Shown: one piece after another, positions 8,206 to 14,488 of the stretch
How the letters are laid out: every line of letters starts with the position of its first letter
Numbering within the stretch: position 1 is the stretch's first letter
Assembly (NCBI RefSeq): GCF_000723885.1
Contig: NZ_CCDG010000021.1
Location: 186,001-250,000 of the forward strand
Direction of reading: 5' to 3'
DNA length: 64,000 nucleotides
Origin: Paenibacillus camerounensis
GTDB lineage: Bacteria > Bacillota > Bacilli > Paenibacillales > Paenibacillaceae
Position numbers and translations under genes: made by a program
The notes under the pieces: generated by a model
What the model was told of the DNA's origin: nothing
What the model saw: the letters and a program-made list of their open reading frames with translations, nothing else
Database searches by the model: none

Positions 8206-9722
8206 ACCGGCTGCTTATCCTTCTTACCCTTTAATTTTGAACGTAGCCAATAAGGCGCCCTAATTAATCCGTCAATTTGCTCTCCGCTCATATATGGAGC
8301 ATAGGGACGCATATAGGGCTGCCCCATAGATTGAAGACTGCACAGATGGACAGCCAGTACCACGAAACCGATCGTCAAACCATAGATACCGAAGGATGCT
8401 GCTATCCCCATGAAGAGGAAACGTGTAAGCCGGAAGGCAATCGACATATTATAAGCAGGAATAACAAAGCTTGATATCCCAGTGATAGCAACTACAATGA
8501 CCATGGCGGCTGATACAAAGCCTGCATCCACAGCGGCTTGACCCACAACGATCGTTCCAACAATGGAGACCGCCTGTCCAATATTGCGCGGCATCCGGAT
8601 TCCGGCTTCTCTAATAATTTCAAAGGTAATTTCCATGAGGATAGCCTCTACAAATGCCGGAAACGGCACCCCTTCCCGCTGAAACATTAAACTGAGCAGA
8701 AGCTGCGTTGGAAGCAGATCCTGATGATAGGTTGTGATTGCAATATAAATAGCGGGGGCAGTTAAACAGATTACGCCTGCTATTAGCCGGAGAATTCGGA
8801 TAAAGCTCGAAAATACATAGGGCTGATAGCTGTCTTCTGCCGATTGAATAAAATCCAGGAACATGGCAGGGACAATCATGGCAAAGGGAGAACCGTCGAT
8901 AAACAGAGCAACCCTGCCTTCGGCTAATGCGGCTGTAACACTATCCGGCCTCTCTGTATTCAGTACTGTAGGAAAAATAGTCCCTTTGTTGCTCTGCAAA
9001 TATTCTTCAATATATTCCCCTTCAAGCACGGTTTTTAATGACACATGGTCAATCAGCTGCCATATTTGATCAAGCACCTGCTGTTTAACCATTCCATCAA
9101 TGTACATAACTGATATATCGGTCTGTGTCATACGTCCCGCAGTATGTGTGTCGATGCGCAGGCGTTCGTCTTTCATTTTCCGGCGGATCATCGTGATGTT
9201 AGTACGCAAGTCCTCCGTAAATCCTTCCTGAGGTCCTCTTATCACCGTCTGAGTTTTGGTTTCTTCAATTCCGCGCTTCTCGTAGCCTTGGATAGATACC
9301 GTTAACCCCTGCTCATATCCGTCAATCAGTATCAACAGACAGCCTGAGAGAATGGTACGGACCGCATGCTGGAAATCCTCAACCAGGCTGACCTGACCAG
9401 CAGAAATTACCTTTCCGCTAAAAATTGAAATCATATCCTCATTAAAAGGGACGGATTGCAAATGCTGGATAGCTGGTATAATTCTTTCCTGCAGCACCTG
9501 GTTATCTACCATTCCATCCAAGTAAACCAGCCTTACCTGACAGGTTGTATCCTTATATCCTTCATGTGTCTTATTGAACTGCAGACAACGGATCGTTAAA
9601 TCGGAGCTATCCCCAAGAGTCTTTTTGAGTATTGCAGCATTGGCGGATGAGTCTTTGCTAAGCGGGATAGTCTCCTCTTCGCGGTTCGATTGCCGGCTGC
9701 TTTTTTTATCATTAATTCTCAT
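8202..9722 (-). CDS. GerA-type spore germination protein
   Basis: A 506-residue GerAA-family protein, the subunit of germinant receptors now thought to form a ligand-gated ion channel. A soluble N-terminal half (about 1-280; typical motifs VRLVYLDGMVDNQVLQE and ISVMYIDGMVKQQVLDQ) is followed by PTVLNTERPDSVTAALAEGRVALFID-type sequence (about 250-275) and four to five membrane helices in the C-terminal half (RLIAGVICLTAPAIYIAI, AAMVIVVAITGISSFVIPAY). It is the first gene of the operon and overlaps GerC by four bases. Length and domain order are normal for the family. Confidence 0.93.
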   Translation of the reverse strand: MRINDKKSSRQSNREEETIPLSKDSSANAAILKKTLGDSSDLTIRCLQFNKTHEGYKDTTCQVRLVYLDGMVDNQVLQERIIPAIQHLQSVPFNEDMISIFSGKVISAGQVSLVEDFQHAVRTILSGCLLILIDGYEQGLTVSIQGYEKRGIEETKTQTVIRGPQEGFTEDLRTNITMIRRKMKDERLRIDTHTAGRMTQTDISVMYIDGMVKQQVLDQIWQLIDHVSLKTVLEGEYIEEYLQSNKGTIFPTVLNTERPDSVTAALAEGRVALFIDGSPFAMIVPAMFLDFIQSAEDSYQPYVFSSFIRILRLIAGVICLTAPAIYIAITTYHQDLLPTQLLLSLMFQREGVPFPAFVEAILMEITFEIIREAGIRMPRNIGQAVSIVGTIVVGQAAVDAGFVSAAMVIVVAITGISSFVIPAYNMSIAFRLTRFLFMGIAASFGIYGLTIGFVVLAVHLCSLQSMGQPYMRPYAPYMSGEQIDGLIRAPYWLRSKLKGKKDKQPV

Positions 9723-9882
9723 GCGGGTCCTCCTTTAATCCCTTTTTAACGATTTTTTCCTGAATAGTTTTACCTGAAATTAATTTTTCATTCTTCGATT
9801 TTGGCTATGTGTCAAACACTTAATAACAGAAGAAGAGCTGATCAATTTGTTCTCGACCAGCTCATGCTGAATAATTATGCTA

Positions 9883-10020
9883 TTAGATACTTATCAAAAA
9901 CGGTAATGGGACTTTAATGTTGTTTTCCGAATCTTTCTTTGTATGCTTTTTTGCTCTTTCAAGAGCAGCATTTCGCTCTTCAGCTTTCTCTAATGCGTCT
10001 GTCACGTAAAATCGCCGCAT
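9883..10020 (-). CDS. Possible 45-residue hydrophilic protein
   Basis: A short minus-strand frame starting ATG at 10020 encodes a charged, probably helical peptide (RRFYVTDALEKAEERNAALE, then lysine-rich, ending PLPFLISI). AAAAGGA stands about nine bases ahead of the start. It falls in a 399-base gap between the germination operon and the TetR gene. No family is recognised and it may be chance; the rest of the gap (9723-9882) shows nothing clear except a weak GAGCTG/CAGCTC inverted repeat at about 9834-9862. Confidence 0.25.
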   Translation of the reverse strand: MRRFYVTDALEKAEERNAALERAKKHTKKDSENNIKVPLPFLISI

Positions 10021-10041
10021 GTGGGGAGTTCCTTTTTTTTA

Positions 10042-10070
10042 TTTACAAACCAACGGTCGGTTTATATAAT
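10042..10070 (+). promoter_or_regulatory. Consensus promoter with a TetR operator in its spacer
   Basis: TTTACA (10042-10047) and TATAAT (10065-10070) are exactly 17 bases apart. The spacer holds AACCAAC G GTCGGTT (10048-10062), a near-perfect palindrome (one mismatch) of the AAACCGACxGTCGGTTT kind bound by many TetR regulators. Binding there would block RNA polymerase, so the downstream TetR gene is very likely self-repressed. Confidence 0.75.
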
Positions 10071-10121
10071 GAATTTAGATAGCAACCTGTTCAAAGCTCG
10101 GACAAAGAGGAGAATATAGCC

Positions 10122-10715
10122 ATGAAGAACTCAGACCGCCGAAAGCAAACAATCCAGCAGCTACTGGCTGCAACTAAGGCATTATTGCGCGACAAAAGCT
10201 GTCATGCCATTACCTTAAGGGACATCATGGAGCAATCGCAATTATCGAAGGGGGCGATATTTCATTATGTAAAAAGCAAAGATGAGATTTTTGCCTGGGT
10301 GCTGGAGGAGCGGCTTGATGCTGTTAATGAACATTTCGAGGAAGAAGTAGCAGGCACCTTGGATAAAACATTTGACGGGCCCATGCAGGCCATCTCCAGG
10401 AACCTTGCAGAACTGGAAGACAGTCATGAAGTGACGAACAAAATTCTTTTATACATGCTTGGTAAGGAGAATGAACCGGCGGTAGCAGAAGTGCTTGAGC
10501 GTTTCTATGAGCGGTCAGTATCTGTCTCCAGACAGTGGATCACAACAGGTCAAAAGTACGGCGTCGTTAAAGAAAATGTAAACCCTGATGAGACGGCAGA
10601 GTTGTTTGTTCTACTGTCACTGGGGCTGCGTGTACGGTCATCCCTGCGCTCATCCTATACGTCGCTTTCAGCGCAAAGCGTATCGGACATTATAGCTGGA
10701 ATTCTGAAAAAATAA
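10122..10715 (+). CDS. TetR-family transcriptional regulator
   Basis: A 197-residue repressor with an N-terminal helix-turn-helix (about 26-55: TLRDIMEQSQLSKGAIFHYV, KSKDEIFAWVLEE) and a helical ligand-binding domain. It is preceded by a consensus promoter whose spacer carries a TetR palindrome, so self-repression is likely. The DoxX-like membrane protein gene follows after 20 bases and probably belongs to the same transcript. The ligand cannot be read from the sequence; TetR-DoxX pairs are commonly tied to redox or antimicrobial stress. Confidence 0.9.
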   Translation: MKNSDRRKQTIQQLLAATKALLRDKSCHAITLRDIMEQSQLSKGAIFHYVKSKDEIFAWVLEERLDAVNEHFEEEVAGTLDKTFDGPMQAISRNLAELEDSHEVTNKILLYMLGKENEPAVAEVLERFYERSVSVSRQWITTGQKYGVVKENVNPDETAELFVLLSLGLRVRSSLRSSYTSLSAQSVSDIIAGILKK

Positions 10716-10735
10716 AGATAAAGGGAGGATTAATA

Positions 10736-11185
10736 ATGGTTCCTTTTATAGCGTTAATTGTATCTTTTTCTGTGTTTCGGGTGTTAGGTTTCCTGGGCTT
10801 AACTTACTTGAATGATTGGCAAACTTCCCTTCAATGGGCAGTATTTGTTATGTTGCTATTGAGTGCTTCTGCCCACTGGGGACGGCGGCGGCCGGATTTG
10901 GTCAAAATGGTGCCGCCCGTTTTTCCGCAAAAAGAATGGATTGTGACGGGGACTGGGTTTCTGGAAATTGCCGGAGCTCTGGGCATTCTTCTGCCCGCAT
11001 TCTCATTAGCTGCTTCTGTGTGCCTGGTTTTGCTGCTAATCGCTATGCTCCCCGCCAATATCTATGCCGCCCGGAACAAGTTGACTATCGGCGGCAAACC
11101 GGTGCCGAAATTTCCGGTCCGGATAGGAATCCAACTCATTTTTATTACTGCTATACTGCTTGCCTCCCCGTTGTTCAATCTATAG
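10736..11185 (+). CDS. DoxX-like integral membrane protein
   Basis: A 149-residue protein with four hydrophobic segments (IALIVSFSVFRVLGFLGL, SLQWAVFVMLLLSASAHW, AGALGILLPAFSLAASVCLV, RIGIQLIFITAILL) and the DoxX-type pattern GFLEIAGALGILLP and LPANIYAA. GGGAGGATTAATA precedes the ATG. It follows the TetR gene and is probably controlled by it. The family is linked with membrane redox stress, but no specific role is visible. Confidence 0.8.
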   Translation: MVPFIALIVSFSVFRVLGFLGLTYLNDWQTSLQWAVFVMLLLSASAHWGRRRPDLVKMVPPVFPQKEWIVTGTGFLEIAGALGILLPAFSLAASVCLVLLLIAMLPANIYAARNKLTIGGKPVPKFPVRIGIQLIFITAILLASPLFNL

Positions 11186-11250
11186 CTGGTAAACGATTTC
11201 TGCCCTTAACAATGCCAAGCACCATGCCCTCATACATCCTATTTTGCTTC

Positions 11251-11487
11251 TTACTGAGAAACGTTTTTTCGTTCTATCTGGGCGTTCAGACGTTGGTTGA
11301 ACTTGTCAACGCGTCCACCTGTTTCAGTATGCTTTTGTCTGCCGGTATAAAAAGGATGTGAAGCGGAGCTTGAATCTACACGGATCACCGGATATGTCTG
11401 CCCGTCTTCCCACTTCATTGTTTCCGCAGAGCTTCTGGTACAGGCGCTCAGGAATGAAAACCCTGCGCTTGCATCTAAAAAAATTTG
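11251..11487 (-). pseudogene. rpmE2: 5'-truncated ribosomal protein L31 type B, joined in frame behind the YciC-like gene
   Basis: Reading on from the TGA stop of the YciC-like gene (11488-11490) in the same frame gives 78 more codons that are clearly L31B, the zinc-independent L31 paralogue: [62 protein letters not shown]. The usual start, about 12 residues of the type MKxGIHPxxxxV, is missing, and no start codon or ribosome binding site is available. A deletion has placed the remaining body directly after the upstream stop codon. The body has no stop or frameshift, so the event is recent or the body is still translated by readthrough. Both genes are classic members of Zur regulons. Confidence 0.85.
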
Positions 11488-12633
11488 TCAAACTGCAGCA
11501 TTAAACGGGTCTTCATTGTTATCCACGGACTCGTCCTCTTGAACCAGGCAGGCATCTAACTCGCGTATGATTTGCTCTTTGTTCATATTTTTTCCTATGA
11601 AGACAAGCTCAATCATACGATCACCAAATCGAACATCCCAAATATCTTTCAGTCCTTCTCTAGCATCAAACAATTGCTTAATTTCATCCGGACTCAGGGC
11701 AGCAATCCAGTAACCTGCTGGAATGATGTCCATCGCTCGTCCTGACTGAGAGATCTTGAACACTGTTTCAGCTTGTGTGATTAGCCACATTACGCCTTTA
11801 CACCGGGTTACTTCCCGCGGCCAACGATCAAGAAATTCATCAAATCGCACCGGATGAAAGGGTTCTCTTCTGCGGTAGACAAACGAATGGATGCCAAGCT
11901 GGTCTGCTTCGTTTTCTACAAATTCACTTAAATCTTCTGTATCCAAAAAGTCTTGAATGCCGTTGCTTTCATCAAACAATCCGGTGTTCAAAACATCTTT
12001 TACAATGACGCGGCTAAAGGAAGTTTCAATAAAATTAGCTCTCGGCTGAATTTTACGAATAAACGATGTCAAATACTCTTTTTCGTTTTGAGCTAACAAA
12101 TCAATTTTATTGAAGACAAGTACATCACAAAATTCAATTTGATTGATAATCAATTGATTGCTATCTGCATAATCCTCGTTATACATGCCATCTTGGGAGG
12201 AGAACTGCCCTAAAATCCTGTATCCATCTACAACCGTTACATTAGTATCCAAACGTGAGATTGTACGTAGTGGCATCCCATCCCGCGTCACTCCGTTAAT
12301 GATGGTATTCGCTATTAATTGCGGGAGCGCAACGCCTGAGGCTTCAACAATGATCAAGTCCACTTCACCCGAAGCAGCCAAATAATATACAGCTTCAATT
12401 AAGTCCCTTTTTAAATCTGAGCTGATACTACCTGAGGACATGACCACTAGACGATCCTTGTCTGTAAAAAACTCGCTTTGCTCAACTGTCTTTGCATCTA
12501 CATTGACTTCTGCCAAATCATTAACAATTAGTCCGATGCGTAAATGTTCTTTGCACAGTAAAAGATGCAAGAGCATTGTAGTCTTCCCAGATCCTAAATA
12601 TCCGGATATTACTGTGACAGGTACACGACTCAT
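11488..12633 (-). CDS. yciC: YciC/ZagA-like COG0523 GTPase with SxSS in place of CxCC
   Basis: A 381-residue P-loop GTPase of the CobW/COG0523 family, close to Bacillus YciC (ZagA), a metallochaperone made under zinc starvation. Walker A is GYLGSGKTT (11-19); guanine specificity is FNKIDLL; the C-terminal CobW domain includes HSFVYRRREPFHPVRFDEFL and FGDRMIELVFIG. The family hallmark GCxCC motif reads S67-G-S69-I-S71-S72, so all three metal-binding cysteines are serine. An upstream TTGACA-17-TAAGAT promoter with a Zur-like box supports expression in low zinc. Loss of the metal site suggests either a decayed gene or a variant that works without bound zinc. A truncated rpmE2 follows in frame. 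Confidence 0.9.
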   Translation of the reverse strand: MSRVPVTVISGYLGSGKTTMLLHLLLCKEHLRIGLIVNDLAEVNVDAKTVEQSEFFTDKDRLVVMSSGSISSDLKRDLIEAVYYLAASGEVDLIIVEASGVALPQLIANTIINGVTRDGMPLRTISRLDTNVTVVDGYRILGQFSSQDGMYNEDYADSNQLIINQIEFCDVLVFNKIDLLAQNEKEYLTSFIRKIQPRANFIETSFSRVIVKDVLNTGLFDESNGIQDFLDTEDLSEFVENEADQLGIHSFVYRRREPFHPVRFDEFLDRWPREVTRCKGVMWLITQAETVFKISQSGRAMDIIPAGYWIAALSPDEIKQLFDAREGLKDIWDVRFGDRMIELVFIGKNMNKEQIIRELDACLVQEDESVDNNEDPFNAAV

Positions 12634-12697
12634 TTATTGTCCGCCCTTCTACAAGATCATTCTCAGAGCAGCGACAAATGTTACTACTCGACGGGTT

Positions 12698-12716
12698 ATT
12701 CGTAATAATTACTATT
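12698..12716 (-). promoter_or_regulatory. Zur-box-like operator
   Basis: TCGTAATAATTACTA (12700-12714) matches the core of the Bacillus Zur box TCGTAATxATTACGA at all but two positions, with AT flanks. It lies just downstream of the promoter of the YciC-like gene, where bound Zur would block transcription when zinc is plentiful. Confidence 0.75.
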
Positions 12717-12730
12717 TAATCTCAATAGTC

Positions 12731-12759
12731 ATCTTATGCTCCTGATTATTTTTTGTCAA
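12731..12759 (-). promoter_or_regulatory. Promoter of the YciC-like gene
   Basis: On the minus strand TTGACA (12759-12754) and TAAGAT (12736-12731) are separated by 17 bases, about 100 bases ahead of the start codon and immediately upstream of the Zur-like box. Confidence 0.65.
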
Positions 12760-12814
12760 TCTCGGAGCTTATTTTCTTACATAGCCCTTTTGCAGGTCAA
12801 CATTGAAATACAAA

Positions 12815-12848
12815 AGAAACCCGGAGTCTTTAAAAGACCCGGGTTTCT
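12815..12848 (-). terminator. Hairpin downstream of the glycosidase operon (distal)
   Basis: AGAAACCCGG (815-824) and CCGGGTTTCT (839-848) form a ten-bp stem extended by GTCTT/AAGAC. On the minus strand it is followed by TTTGTATTTC. It would serve as a second terminator behind the one at 12899. Confidence 0.55.
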
Positions 12849-12898
12849 GGAATCAGCGGGTTTCCCCGCGGTGCAGAAATTCATCAATCTTTAGACGC

Positions 12899-12931
12899 AA
12901 AAAAATAAACCCTTTTGATAACGGGTTTATT
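12899..12931 (-). terminator. Rho-independent terminator of the glycosidase operon
   Basis: AATAAACCC (904-912) pairs with GGGTTTATT (923-931); on the minus strand the stem is followed by a run of seven T. It lies 66 bases after the GH20 stop codon and marks the end of the long minus-strand operon. Apart from these two hairpins and the Zur-type promoter, nothing else is visible between 12634 and 12996. Confidence 0.85.
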
Positions 12932-12996
12932 GATATACGAGCATTCTAATAAAAGAGTTTACATTTCCCAGGCTAGGACTTTGGGGCTGTAGTCAT

Positions 12997-14454
12997 TCAT
13001 CCCATCCACGCCTTCTGCGCCATCGCCTGAAGCGGTTCACTGATGCCAATACCCACCTCTTCAGCAGTCTGCGCCTCCGGCCGGTCACTCCAGACGGAAA
13101 AGGAACAGCCAATGAGCCAAGGCGGATACGGTCTACTGTATTCCTGCACGGCATCCCGGACTTTTCCCGGGAAAAGTCCGGGATGCCAGGAACTGCTAAT
13201 TTTCTTTCCAATAGGATAAGTATAGCCCGCATGTTCGCCTAATACATAGTAAAAATACGCATCGTTATAATTCAGCACCTGATGCCCGTTGGCAATAAAC
13301 GTCTCAACCGGGGCCATCTGCTCATGCCATTTTGTCCAGTACGTAATTTGAATAGAGGGTTTAGGCTGTACCTTCTGGATCAGATCCCCCCGGTATAGCC
13401 CGTCATTCCAGGCGCGGACGGTCCAGCCCTTGGCTTCCAGATGGTCAGCGATGCCGTTTAGGTAATCAATGTATGTGTCCACACCGGTACCTCCGCTGAT
13501 TCCAAGAGCGCTCCTTGCATACTCAGCGAGCTGCGGATACTTGCCGAACTGCCCGAAATCAATGAATTCATCACCGCCGATGTGAAAATGCGTGCTGCCG
13601 GCAAATAACTCCGCGTATTCGTCGATCAGCTCCAGAACGAACCTTCGGGCGGCTGTGTTCGTAATATCCAGCGCGCCTGGAGCGGCGGCTCCCGATGAAT
13701 CCTTAAGCAGCCACTCCGGATGATTTCTGAGCGCATAACCCAAATGACCCGGCGAATCCAGCGAAGGAATGACATCAATATGATACCTTGCTGCCGTAGC
13801 GATAATATCCCGTACCTGTTCCTTCGTTAAGTACTGCTCTGACATCACCTCAGGGTACTTTTCACTCATCAGCCGGAAGCCTTCATTCTCGGAAAAATGC
13901 AGCTGCAGCGTGTTCAGCCTGAGCCGGGACATCTCCCCGATCCGCTCCTTGATCCATTCTGCAGAATAATATTTCCGTCCGATATCAATATGCAGCGCCC
14001 GCTCGGGCATCACGGGATAATCTATAATTCGGCCGTATTGCATAAAACCGTTGTTCAAGCATTGCTGCATTACCGTCCGCAAGGCGTACATTACGGCTCT
14101 TTCACTTGCAGCCGTTATTGTTACAGTGCTTCCGATATCTATACAATAGCCTTCCCTGTGAATACTTCCTCCGAATTCTGCTTGGTCACTCCGTTCAATA
14201 ACCATATCTCCCGGCAAAGCTGCCTCTGTCTCTCCGTGCAGTACAGGCAGGAGCTGACCGGGCAGAAGCCCGCTGGCAGCCATTTCCTCGAGAATAAGGT
14301 TTACTGTATCCGGCAGCAGCTCATTTCCGTTCGACCGGATGCTGTTTATAAGAAGTATCCGTGATTGTGCGGATAGCCTCCACTGCTCCCCTGAAGCCAC
14401 AGTGTAATGCTGCACATAAGGTGTACGTCTTTCCTGCTGAATCTGTTCATCCAT
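12997..14454 (-). CDS. GH20 beta-N-acetylhexosaminidase, cytoplasmic
   Basis: A 485-residue family 20 glycosidase that removes terminal beta-linked GlcNAc or GalNAc by substrate-assisted catalysis. The non-catalytic N-terminal domain is followed by the TIM barrel from about 150; the catalytic pair is D295-E296 in HFHIGGDEF, and the usual DYPVMPERALHIDIGRKY and PSLDSPGHLGYAL blocks are present. There is no signal peptide, so it acts on imported sugars. AAAGAGGTGAT precedes the ATG. It is the last gene of the mannosidase operon and would release GlcNAc from the N-glycan core. A 38-bp perfect palindrome lies in its 3' third. Confidence 0.92.
   Translation of the reverse strand: MDEQIQQERRTPYVQHYTVASGEQWRLSAQSRILLINSIRSNGNELLPDTVNLILEEMAASGLLPGQLLPVLHGETEAALPGDMVIERSDQAEFGGSIHREGYCIDIGSTVTITAASERAVMYALRTVMQQCLNNGFMQYGRIIDYPVMPERALHIDIGRKYYSAEWIKERIGEMSRLRLNTLQLHFSENEGFRLMSEKYPEVMSEQYLTKEQVRDIIATAARYHIDVIPSLDSPGHLGYALRNHPEWLLKDSSGAAAPGALDITNTAARRFVLELIDEYAELFAGSTHFHIGGDEFIDFGQFGKYPQLAEYARSALGISGGTGVDTYIDYLNGIADHLEAKGWTVRAWNDGLYRGDLIQKVQPKPSIQITYWTKWHEQMAPVETFIANGHQVLNYNDAYFYYVLGEHAGYTYPIGKKISSSWHPGLFPGKVRDAVQEYSRPYPPWLIGCSFSVWSDRPEAQTAEEVGIGISEPLQAMAQKAWMG
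13150..13187. repeat. 38-bp perfect palindrome inside the GH20 gene
   Basis: GGCATCCCGGACTTTTCCC (13150-13168) is followed without spacer by its exact reverse complement (13169-13187). It codes for HPGLFPGKVRDA near the C terminus of the hexosaminidase and keeps the frame open. Confidence 0.95.
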
Positions 14455-14488
14455 ACGCTGGGATCACCTCTTTCTTAACTTTGCGGGA

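Noticed and set aside
9948-9975. Terminator at GCTCTTTCAAGAGC
   Set aside because: The short stem is preceded, not followed, by T on the plus strand and followed by A on the minus strand, so it cannot act as an intrinsic terminator.
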